The translations under genes were made by a program, and so were the position numbers. A stretch of DNA of 64,000 nt from Leclercia adecarboxylata (GTDB lineage Bacteria; Pseudomonadota; Gammaproteobacteria; Enterobacterales; Enterobacteriaceae). Shown here piece by piece: positions 40,801-48,274 of this stretch. The DNA lies in the NCBI RefSeq assembly GCF_006874705.1, contig NZ_CP035382.1, positions 682,001 to 746,000 of the forward strand, in the 5' to 3' direction. Positions within the stretch are counted from its first letter, which is position 1. Every line of letters begins with the position of its first letter. The notes under the pieces are model-generated. The model was given only the letters and a program-made list of their open reading frames with translations. It made no database searches and was not told the origin of the DNA.

Positions 40801-43270
40801 GCTGTTCTTCAACAGTACCATTGTCGGTCACGACGTGCTGAACGGTCAGGGGAACGACACTGACTACGACGGCGAAGCGGGCGATGACATCATGGTCCAG
40901 GGGGCGGGCATCCAGCGTAACAACGGGATGGCGGGCTTCGACTGGGCAATCCATAAGGGCGACGTTGTCGGCGCCAACTCTGACCTCGGCATTCCGATCT
41001 TCGTTAACCAGCAGGAGTTTATCCTGCGGGATCGCTTCGACCTGGTGGAGGGGCTGTCGGGCTGGAAATTTGACGACGTGCTCACCGGGACCGATCAGCC
41101 GCTTGGTACCGCCCCGGTTCAGGGAACGCCGCTCTCCAACAACCTCACCCTGGAAGGGGTGGCGCGGATCAATGGCCTCGATAAGGTGGTCGGCAGCAAC
41201 CTGATCAACGGCGCCGTGGATGGCGTGGTGCTGAACCCGGACAACGGCGCGGACATTATTCTCGGCGGCGGCGGCAGCGACCGCATCATGGGTAAAGCGG
41301 GGAATGACATCATTGATGGCGACGCCTGGCTGAACGTGCGGATCGAAGTGCGTGACGCACAGGGCGGGGTCATCAAGAGCGTCGACAGCATGAAAGAACT
41401 CAATGCCGACATGCTGAACCGCGTGATCAACCCGGGGCAGCTGCACATCGTGCGTGAGATCCTCAATGACGGTAACAATGGCGAAACCGACGTTGCGCTC
41501 TACCGCGACGTTAACGGTAACTACAACTTTACCCGCAACGCCGACGGCAGCCTGACGGTCAACCACGCCACCGTCTCCGCCAACCTGCCTTTAGGTGACG
41601 GCACCGACCGCCTGCTGAATATCGAAAAACTGGAGTTTGGCGACAACACCCAGCTGTGGGTGACATCGCAAAAGGCTACCGGCGACGTCAATATCAGCAA
41701 TAAGGCGCCTGGGGTGGGCGATCTGCTGCGGGTCAGCACCGCTAACCTGGCGGATGGCAACGGCCTGGCGGACAACCTGCCGATCACCTACACCTGGCAG
41801 GCGCTGATTGGCGGCCAGTGGCTCGACCAGGCCACCGGCACCGAGTTCCGGGTGGGCAATAACCTCTTTGGGTCGCAGCTGCGGGTGACCGCCAGCTTCA
41901 CCGACCGGATGGGCGATGCCGAATCCCTGGTGTCGGCGATCACTGGCACGGTAGGACCACGGGATCAACCGACTCGCGGCGTGCCGGTGGTCAGCGACCT
42001 GACGCCGACCCGCACCCTGGCCCTGACGGCTGACGTCTCGGGCATTACCGATGGCGATGGCCTGACCAACGGCAACAACTTCCGCTACCAGTGGCAGATG
42101 AGTGCCGGTCTGGGCTTCGTCAACATTGCCGGGGCCACGGCGGCCACCTTTATTCCGACCCTGGCGACGGTAGAGCGGCAGCTGCGGGTGATCGTCACCG
42201 TGACCGACGATGAAGGCAACCCGTCGGTGACCCTGACCTCAGCCCCGACCCAGCTGGTCGGTAATCTGCTGACCGGTAACAACGGGGCCAACACCCTGTT
42301 CGGCACATCCGGCAGTGACTACATCGACGGCGGCGCGGGTAACGATACCCTGCTCGGCCTGGCGGGGGACGACGTGCTGATCGGCGGGACGGGCAATGAC
42401 GATCTGGACGGCGGCGAGGGTGCTGACCAGATGGCGGGCGGCGTCGGCAACGACACCTATCACGTGGATAACGCAGGCGACGTTATCACGGAGGGGGCCA
42501 ACGCCGGGACCGATCTGGTCGAGGTCACCGCCGCCAGCTACGTGATGGCCGATAACCTTGAAAACCTGACCTATACCGGAACAGGCAACTTCAACGGTAC
42601 CGGCAACGCGCTGGCCAACACCATGACCGGCGGCAGAGGGAACGATACCCTGAACGGGATGGATGGCGACGATACCCTGTTCGGTCTGGCCGGGAACGAC
42701 ACCCTGATCGGTGGGAACGGTAACGACAGACTTGACGGCGGCCAGGGCGCCGACGCCATGACCGGCGGACTCGGAAACGATCTCTATACCGTGGATAACG
42801 CGGGCGATACGGTGGTGGAAGGGGTCAACGGCGGGACCGATACCGTCCGGGTCAGTCTCAACACCTTTACCCTGAGCCAGGATGTCGAAGTGTTGACCTT
42901 TACCGGCAACGGTGGCTTCACCGGGACCGGTAACGCCCTGGCGAACACTATCACCGGCGGTACGGGCGTGGATCGGCTGAACGGCGCGGGCGGAAATGAC
43001 ACCCTCACCGGCGCAGGCGGCAACGATGTCTTTATCTTCGGCGCCTCTTTCGGGCAGGACATCATTACCGATTTCGACAGTAACGCGGCCGGGGGCCAGG
43101 ACGTCATTAACCTGGCAGGCAGGGGTCTTACTGCGGGCAATTACCTTAACAGCATCTCGGTAACGGCCAATGGGACGTCGACGGTTCTGAGCTTCGCGAG
43201 TGGTGAACGAATCACCTTACTGAATACGGCGGTGAGCTCAATAACAGGAACTGATTTCCAGTTCAGTTAA
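37850..43270 (+). CDS. RTX-repeat animal-type haem peroxidase, type I secreted
   Basis: The 1806-residue protein combines a haem peroxidase of the animal (myeloperoxidase) superfamily with calcium-binding RTX repeats. All key peroxidase residues are present: distal Gln173, Asp176 and His177 (GQFFDH), Arg392 and Glu395 (GRGNE), and proximal His513 (YRFGHSM). Asp176 and Glu395 could form covalent haem esters. GGxGxDxUx repeats occur near 850-1000, 1135-1160 and 1475-1725. Two Ig-like repeats lie between them (about 1285-1465). There is no signal peptide, and the tail GTDFQFS and the downstream genes indicate type I secretion. GAGGT lies 8 nt before the ATG. The product probably generates hypohalous or radical oxidants outside the cell; this is inference. 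Confidence 0.93.
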   Translation: MAEQYDFTVTLHDLEFILKQIKISESATNADGTVNGDALRDAVGDPLLPYGIRTVDGSWNNLLPGQEMYGSADQTMPRLVPLDLEAIQNNPELAKYLSTSGPNGVVTDSDPRTISNIISDQTANNPAAVDAAEGLKDAPGGGTSENGSLSIPNLSPDVGLSPAFNGWMTFFGQFFDHGLDLIPKEGNGIVFIPLMPDDPLYKEGSPTNFMILTRAKVDATHNTVNTTTPWIDQNQTYTSHPSHQIFLREFTIIDGKPEPTGNLLDGAHGIATWGEVKAHALQFLGIQLTDADIFNVPLLATDRYGNLMLSANGKVQIVTLHGLVEANGGLLPSDTLRTGHAFLDDIAHTAVPKVDANGVLLADANDVIGGAPEAGTYDNELLDRHFITGDGRGNENIGLTAVHSVFHDEHNRLVEQYKATILGSGDISVINQWLMPNHQITEIPADTSTLVWNGEYLFQAGRFTTEMEYQHLVFEEFARAVQPAVDPFVFSNTADINPAIFAEFAHVVYRFGHSMLTESVDRIGMDMASDDLGLIQAFLNPLAFDNDGSMESHAAIGAIVRGMTRQVGNEIDEFLTGALRNNLVGLPLDLGALNIARGRDTFMPTLNQARAQFFELTGNSELKPYESWADFAVYLKNTASILNFMAAYGQHQLILDAQTIEGKRAAVDFLLFGDANDPRRADAFDFFNSTGAWANKETGLNMVDFWIGGLAERKNEFGGMLGSTFNFVFETQMEMLQDGDRFYYLSRTQGLNMLTQLEANSFAALVMRNSDLGNEGSSHVHAKLFMTPDHILEVNTGVQIGADPKWGNALKDLLTPLVVRKAAGADVDGDGKADGAYLKYIGDGHVVLGGSAGNDTLIGGKGIDSLWGDGGNDRLDGGDEADTVHGGDGDDIITDTGTPVGGADFLHGDAGNDVIFSGNGNDLSFGGSGQDFIVVGEDAQEVFGGLGNDFIMGGSGADALLGNEGDDWLEGGDGFDSLTGENSELFFNSTIVGHDVLNGQGNDTDYDGEAGDDIMVQGAGIQRNNGMAGFDWAIHKGDVVGANSDLGIPIFVNQQEFILRDRFDLVEGLSGWKFDDVLTGTDQPLGTAPVQGTPLSNNLTLEGVARINGLDKVVGSNLINGAVDGVVLNPDNGADIILGGGGSDRIMGKAGNDIIDGDAWLNVRIEVRDAQGGVIKSVDSMKELNADMLNRVINPGQLHIVREILNDGNNGETDVALYRDVNGNYNFTRNADGSLTVNHATVSANLPLGDGTDRLLNIEKLEFGDNTQLWVTSQKATGDVNISNKAPGVGDLLRVSTANLADGNGLADNLPITYTWQALIGGQWLDQATGTEFRVGNNLFGSQLRVTASFTDRMGDAESLVSAITGTVGPRDQPTRGVPVVSDLTPTRTLALTADVSGITDGDGLTNGNNFRYQWQMSAGLGFVNIAGATAATFIPTLATVERQLRVIVTVTDDEGNPSVTLTSAPTQLVGNLLTGNNGANTLFGTSGSDYIDGGAGNDTLLGLAGDDVLIGGTGNDDLDGGEGADQMAGGVGNDTYHVDNAGDVITEGANAGTDLVEVTAASYVMADNLENLTYTGTGNFNGTGNALANTMTGGRGNDTLNGMDGDDTLFGLAGNDTLIGGNGNDRLDGGQGADAMTGGLGNDLYTVDNAGDTVVEGVNGGTDTVRVSLNTFTLSQDVEVLTFTGNGGFTGTGNALANTITGGTGVDRLNGAGGNDTLTGAGGNDVFIFGASFGQDIITDFDSNAAGGQDVINLAGRGLTAGNYLNSISVTANGTSTVLSFASGERITLLNTAVSSITGTDFQFS

Positions 43271-43325
43271 CTCACGACGTCAATAAATAGCAGACAGACC
43301 TCATTGATTTAATAAGGAGCACCCT

Positions 43326-45092
43326 ATGCCGCGCCAGTATAAGTCAACAGAACTGAAAAAAGCCCTCAAGGGGACCAGGCCTGCATTTATTACCCTGCTG
43401 TTTTTTGGCAGCGTGATAAATATGCTTATGCTGGCGCCGGCTATTTATATGCTACAGGTGTACGACCGGGTTCTGGCCAGCCAGAACACCACCACCCTGC
43501 TGATGCTCACGTTACTGATTATCGGGTTATATACCGTCATCGGAATGATTGAGTTCGCCCGTTCCAGCGTGATGACCCGGCTGGGCAACCGTCTCGACGT
43601 GAAGTTAAATCAGCTGGTCTTTAATGCCGCCTTTAAGCGCAAAATTGCGACGGGCGATAATAACCCGGCGCAGGCGCTGAACGAGCTGGCGCAGATCCGC
43701 CAGATCCTCTCCGGCAACAGTCTGTTTGCCCTGCTCGATATTCCCTGGACGCCCTTCTATTTATTAGTGGCGTTCCTGGTCCATCCCCTGCTGGGTTATT
43801 TGTCCCTCGGCGGGATCCTGATTTTACTCTGCCTGACGCTGCTCACGGAGCTCTCCACCAAAACGCCGATTCAACAGGCGCAGATGCTGAGCGTCAGCAA
43901 TTCCATCATCCTTAACAAGCAGCTGCAGAACTCCGACACCATCGAAGCGATGGGGATGCTCGCCACCCTGAAAAAGCACTGGCTGGAAGGCCACACCAAA
44001 GTGATGGTGATCCAGACCCACATTGCCGATAAATCGGCGGTCTACAGCAGCCTGAGCCGGTTTGTCCGCGTGCTGCTACAGTCCGTGTCGCTGGGAGCCG
44101 GTGCCCTGCTGGTGATCGCCGGTGAAATCACCCCCGGGCTGATGATTGCCGCCTCGATCATCCTCGGACGCGTGCTGAGCCCGGTGGAGCAGATCATCGG
44201 CAGCTGGAAGCAGTTCGTGCAGTTCCGCAGCAGCTGGAAGCAGCTCACCCGCCTGCTGGAAGAGTACCCGGCACCGAAAGCGATCCTCACCCTGCCGACC
44301 CCGAAAGGCGTCATCAGCGTCGAAGCGGTGTTTGCCGCCCCTCCGGGACAGAAAGTCGCCACCCTGCGCAACGTCTCGTTCCAGCTCGAACAGGGCGAAG
44401 TGCTGGGGATCATCGGCCCTTCCGCCTCCGGCAAGAGCTCTCTGGCGAAGCTGCTGGTGGGGGTGTGGCAGCCCATGGCCGGTAAAGTGCGGCTGGATGG
44501 CGCCGACATCTGCCAGTGGGATAAAACCCTGCTCGGCCCGTCGATGGGCTATCTGCCGCAGGACGTGGAGCTGTTTGACGGCAGTATCGCCCAGAACATC
44601 TCCCGCTTTGGCGAGGCCAACAGCGAGCTTATCGTGGCCGCGGCGCAGCTGGCAGGGGTTCACGAGATGATATTGCGGCTGCCGCAGGGCTACGACACCC
44701 CGCTTGGCGCAAGCGGCCATCAGCTCTCCGGCGGGCAGCGTCAGCGCATCGGCCTGGCGCGGGCGGTGTACAACAACCCCGCTTTTATCGTCCTCGATGA
44801 GCCCAACGCCAACCTCGACGACGCCGGAGAGATGGCCCTGATCAAGGCCATCAATGCCCTGCGCGCTCAGGGGCAGACGGTGGTGCTGATCTCCCATCGT
44901 CCGACCCTGCTGGGGGTAGTGAATAAAGTGCTGCTGATTAATGAAGGTGCCGTTCAGGCCTTCGGCCCGCGGGAGCAGGTGTTTGCCAACCTGCGCCAGG
45001 CCAACATGCTGAAATCGGTCCCCGTCGCACCCGCAGCCGTTAGCCCGGCACCTGTTGAAACCCAACCATCCCCACGTGAGGCATTATCATGA
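43326..45092 (+). CDS. Type I secretion ABC transporter (PrtD/LapB-like)
   Basis: The 588-residue protein has a membrane domain (about 20-310, six helices) fused to an ATPase domain. The ATPase has Walker A GPSASGKS (near 363), signature LSGGQRQR and Walker B AFIVLDEPN, and matches type I secretion system permeases. It lacks an N-terminal C39 peptidase domain. It starts 55 bp after the peroxidase, with AAGGAG six bases before the ATG. It overlaps the adaptor gene by four bases, so the three form one operon whose substrate is very probably the peroxidase. Confidence 0.94.
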   Translation: MPRQYKSTELKKALKGTRPAFITLLFFGSVINMLMLAPAIYMLQVYDRVLASQNTTTLLMLTLLIIGLYTVIGMIEFARSSVMTRLGNRLDVKLNQLVFNAAFKRKIATGDNNPAQALNELAQIRQILSGNSLFALLDIPWTPFYLLVAFLVHPLLGYLSLGGILILLCLTLLTELSTKTPIQQAQMLSVSNSIILNKQLQNSDTIEAMGMLATLKKHWLEGHTKVMVIQTHIADKSAVYSSLSRFVRVLLQSVSLGAGALLVIAGEITPGLMIAASIILGRVLSPVEQIIGSWKQFVQFRSSWKQLTRLLEEYPAPKAILTLPTPKGVISVEAVFAAPPGQKVATLRNVSFQLEQGEVLGIIGPSASGKSSLAKLLVGVWQPMAGKVRLDGADICQWDKTLLGPSMGYLPQDVELFDGSIAQNISRFGEANSELIVAAAQLAGVHEMILRLPQGYDTPLGASGHQLSGGQRQRIGLARAVYNNPAFIVLDEPNANLDDAGEMALIKAINALRAQGQTVVLISHRPTLLGVVNKVLLINEGAVQAFGPREQVFANLRQANMLKSVPVAPAAVSPAPVETQPSPREALS

Positions 45093-46423
45093 ACAACAAG
45101 AATAAAGGCCCTGAGATGCCAGACGCCGACCTCGTCGATATCAATATCTGGCCACCGTTGATTCGCGGCCTGGCGGTGATCCTCATTGCCGTCGGCGGGT
45201 TTTTACTCTGGGCAGTGAAAGCGCCGCTGGATGCCGGGGTGGTGGCCGACGGCACGGTGACGGTCTCCAGCAACCGCAAAACCATCCAGCACTTAAGCGG
45301 CGGCCGGGTGACCGATATCTTTATGAAGGAAGGGGAAGCGGTGAAAAAGAACCAGGTGTTAATGCACCTCGACACCCTGCAGCTGGATATGCGCTACAGC
45401 GCGTTAAGTGCCCAGTATATCTCCGCCAAAACCAGCGAAGACCGGCTGCTGGCAGAGCGAAACGGCGCAGAGACCATCACCTTCAGCGAAACCCTGCTCA
45501 AAAACTTCGCCAACAATAAACGCCTGGCGGAGAGCCAGCAGCTCCAGGCCAAACTCTTTGAGACCCGGCGGAAAAATATTCAGGATGAGCTGTCGATGAT
45601 CGACGAGTCCCTCGACGGGCTGGTCGGGCAGACGGAGAACCTCAATAAAATTAAAGGCTACCGCGAGCATCAGTTCACGCTGATCAACAGAGAGCTGGGG
45701 GCCATCCGGGCGCTGAGCGAGAAGAACTACTATCCCAAAGCCCAGCTGATGGTGCTGGAGCGTGAGGCGGCGGAGATCTCCAGCACCGTCTCGGAGGATA
45801 TTCTCAACATCGCCAAACTCAAGTCGCAGCAGAACGAACTGCGGATCAAAGCGTACCAGGTGCAGCACCAGTACCAGCGGGAGGTGGAGTCCGAGTTGAC
45901 GGATAAGCAAAAAGAGGTGGCGATGCTGGAGGATGAGTTACAGTCGACCCGCCACGAGCTGGATAACACCGTGATCCGCTCGCCCATCGACGGCATTGTG
46001 CTGGATGTCAAAGTCAGCACCGTGGGCGGGGTGATCCAGCCCGGGGAACACCTGATGGATATCGTGGCCGCCGGACAGCCGCTGCAAATCGACGCCAAAA
46101 TTCCGGTGCAGGCCATCGATAAAATGGCCCCGGGGCTGACCGTGGACGTGATGTTCCCGGCCCTGAACCACGCCCTGCTACCGTCGGTCCCTGCCCGGGT
46201 GCTCACCGTCTCGGCAGATCGTCTGACCGACAAAGTGACCCAGCAGCCCTATTACCTGGCCGAAGTGCAGGTCTCCCCCGAGGGGGTGCGTTTGCTGCGC
46301 GATCACAAGATTAAAGCCGGGATGCCCGCCAGCGTAACCATCAAAACCGGGGAGCGCACCTTCCTGAGCTACCTGTTCAAACCGCTGATGGCCCGTCTTG
46401 AGCTGGCGTTTAAAGAGATTTGA
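45089..46423 (+). CDS. Type I secretion periplasmic adaptor (HlyD/PrtE family)
   Basis: The 444-residue membrane-fusion protein has a single N-terminal helix (about 22-42) and a biotinyl-lipoyl-like segment (VVADGTVTVSSNRKTIQHLSGG). A long coiled coil (about 100-290) and a second half-lipoyl and beta-barrel region follow. It spans the periplasm to join the ABC transporter to a TolC-type outer membrane channel. No TolC-like gene is in the window, so a channel encoded elsewhere must be used. Confidence 0.93.
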   Translation: MNNKNKGPEMPDADLVDINIWPPLIRGLAVILIAVGGFLLWAVKAPLDAGVVADGTVTVSSNRKTIQHLSGGRVTDIFMKEGEAVKKNQVLMHLDTLQLDMRYSALSAQYISAKTSEDRLLAERNGAETITFSETLLKNFANNKRLAESQQLQAKLFETRRKNIQDELSMIDESLDGLVGQTENLNKIKGYREHQFTLINRELGAIRALSEKNYYPKAQLMVLEREAAEISSTVSEDILNIAKLKSQQNELRIKAYQVQHQYQREVESELTDKQKEVAMLEDELQSTRHELDNTVIRSPIDGIVLDVKVSTVGGVIQPGEHLMDIVAAGQPLQIDAKIPVQAIDKMAPGLTVDVMFPALNHALLPSVPARVLTVSADRLTDKVTQQPYYLAEVQVSPEGVRLLRDHKIKAGMPASVTIKTGERTFLSYLFKPLMARLELAFKEI

Positions 46424-46464
46424 TAAGGTCACATGCCGGTGTTGTCACCGCGGTGCGGCCTTTC

Positions 46465-46536
46465 TGCCCGGCGGCGCTTCGCTTGCCGGGCCTACTGTTC
46501 GTAGGCCGGGTAAGGCGTAGCCGCCACCCGGCGTTG
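46465..46536. repeat. REP pair (BIME-like) after the adaptor gene
   Basis: Two inverted REP units (GCCCGGCGGCGC...GCCGGGCCTAC and GTAGGCCGGG...CCACCCGGC) face each other with a short spacer. They mark the boundary between the secretion operon and the convergent ASCH-domain gene. Confidence 0.8.
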
Positions 46537-46543
46537 CAATCCC

Positions 46544-46954
46544 TCACAGCACTTCAACCACCACAAACTCCTCAGCCACCAGCTCCATATCATCCGCATA
46601 AACCCCTTCCCGGGTGAAAAACGCCTTATGCTCCTCGCGCCAGTAGTCCAGACTCAAATCCCCTTCCCCTTCCCGGCGGGCAAAGGCTTCCGTGACCTCA
46701 GAGAAGCGCATCAGGCGCAGAGAAACCATTCTGATGACGCAGACCGGCGCGTCCTGGCCGTTAAGAATAATATGGTAACTCCCGGGCAAGGAGGCGGAGT
46801 CATCGGCATTAAAAGAGGCCAGCGAGCAGCAGGAGGCGGTCTTCATCCCTTTGACGACCAGAGCCGCAAGTTCGTTGGCCATCTCAGGACTGTCCCCGAA
46901 AGCCCATGCCCGGGCGCCCGGATATTTCAGTTTTAAGCTATCAACAAAATCCAT
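46544..46954 (-). CDS. ASCH-domain protein
   Basis: The 136-residue cytoplasmic protein has the ASCH fold (PUA-like barrel), seen in FGDSPEMANELAALVVKGMKTA, the strand VIRMVSLRLMRFSEVTEAFARREGEGDLSLDYWREEHKAFF, and a hydrophobic end. ASCH proteins bind RNA or act as N4-acetylcytidine amidohydrolases; which applies here is unknown. It is convergent with the secretion operon. Confidence 0.85.
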   Translation of the reverse strand: MDFVDSLKLKYPGARAWAFGDSPEMANELAALVVKGMKTASCCSLASFNADDSASLPGSYHIILNGQDAPVCVIRMVSLRLMRFSEVTEAFARREGEGDLSLDYWREEHKAFFTREGVYADDMELVAEEFVVVEVL

Positions 46955-47100
46955 CGCAAAATCCTTTCAGATCCTATTTTAATCGCTCACTGTAGCACGA
47001 TTTGATCGGCCTCCTTGCCGACGCGCTTTCGTCTTTCTACGCTTATCTCACGGCAGGGCCATACATCGAATAAACCTGCGCTCTGTGAAAGGGAGACCTT

Positions 47101-47661
47101 ATGCTGCGCCTTCTTCTCCTGCTGGTGGTCACGCTCGTTTGCCCGCCGCTTTTTGCCGTGCCGGTCGCCCATACCATCGACACGAACAAAACCGCGATCA
47201 AGCTGTCGTGGCGCGCCTTTGGCGGTATACCGTCGTGGGCGCATCTGAAGGGGGTAACGGGAACGGTCACGCTGAACCCGGACAATGAATTTGATGACCG
47301 CATCAACGTCACCGTTCCGGTGGCGACGCTACAGGCCTCCAATAACCTGCTCACCTGGCAGCTGAAAAGCGATATGTTTTTTGACGCCGCCCGCTACCCG
47401 ACCATCACCTTTTCCAGCACCCGGGTGGTGAAGCTCGGCCCGGATCGCTACCGCGCTTTCGGTACGCTCACCGTCCGGGGTCTCAGCCGTCCGGTGATCC
47501 TCGATGCCCGGCTCGATCGTCTGACGGGAGAAACGATCGCCCTGCATGCCACCACCGCCATCTCCCGGTCGGCCTATAAAATGGATCGCTTTGCGCTGGT
47601 GGTGGACGATCGGATCGCCATTGCCATTGAGATCCAGGCGAAGCCCTCCCCCACAGGATAA
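47101..47661 (+). CDS. YceI-family periplasmic protein
   Basis: The 186-residue protein has a Sec signal (about 1-19, cleavage after PLFA). A YceI lipocalin-like barrel follows, with the family features IDTNKTAIKLSW, TLQASNNLLTWQLKSDMFFDAARYPTITFSS and LTVRGLSRPVIL. Family members bind isoprenoids in the periplasm. AGGGAGACC precedes the ATG at 47101. It stands alone between the ASCH gene and the adhesin genes, and nothing ties it to a pathway. Confidence 0.88.
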   Translation: MLRLLLLLVVTLVCPPLFAVPVAHTIDTNKTAIKLSWRAFGGIPSWAHLKGVTGTVTLNPDNEFDDRINVTVPVATLQASNNLLTWQLKSDMFFDAARYPTITFSSTRVVKLGPDRYRAFGTLTVRGLSRPVILDARLDRLTGETIALHATTAISRSAYKMDRFALVVDDRIAIAIEIQAKPSPTG

Positions 47662-48046
47662 TATGTCCTGCAGAAAATAGTACCTGTGTCGTAGCGCTAT
47701 TTACGGATCGGCCATTTATAAAGCTAAAAAATCATGCTTTTGTATTATTCTCATTCACACTATCTGAACTAATAAACCCCACAACAAAAAATACAATCCC
47801 GAAAATAATAAATATTCATATTTCATAATACGCAGTTAATAAACATCACCCGGCAGCACGTTTATCGCGATAAATTGTGACAGACCTCAATTTCCATAAC
47901 CTTTACCCAGCCATAATAAACAGGCCCAGCAGGTCGCCATCCCGCATACCATAAGGCCCTGACTCAAACCACCTCCTGCCAGGCACTTTTAATCAGACTA
48001 CAAGCCCGTTATTTCTCGCTTATAATTCATTTCACCGCTTCGTCAT

Positions 48047-48075
48047 TTGCGCTTATAGTGCTTTCTGGCTATATC
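48047..48075 (+). promoter_or_regulatory. Putative promoter of adhesin 1 (block shared with adhesin 2)
   Basis: TTGCGC (48047-48052), a 17-nt spacer and TATATC (48070-48075) form a sigma-70-type promoter about 200 nt before the adhesin ATG. Twenty-seven of 30 bases match the block at 51594-51623 before the second adhesin. The rest of the 47662-48274 gap is AT-rich, with a structured leader near its end. Confidence 0.7.
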
Positions 48076-48160
48076 ATTTTTAAGCATTAATGAGACGATC
48101 GTAATATTAATAACAGGGATGGCAAACATCACGCCTGGCATGAGCCGCTTTAAAAACATT

Positions 48161-48219
48161 TCAGCAGGTCACTATTTCTGACAAATAGTGCCTCTTTCGG
48201 GGCGCTTGAAATCTGCTGA
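48161..48219 (+). promoter_or_regulatory. Structured 5' leader of adhesin 1 (three-way junction)
   Basis: An outer stem TCAGCAG/CTGCTGA (48161-48167 with 48213-48219) encloses two hairpins: CACTATTT/AAATAGTG (48170-48190, 5-nt loop) and GCCTC/GGGGC (48190-48203, TTTC loop). It lies 55 nt upstream of the start codon, inside the predicted transcript. No known riboswitch family is recognised. Confidence 0.5.
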
Positions 48220-48274
48220 TAACAAATGAATTTAAACACACAGCATTTCTTTCACTCTGTTGGGAGTAATACAC

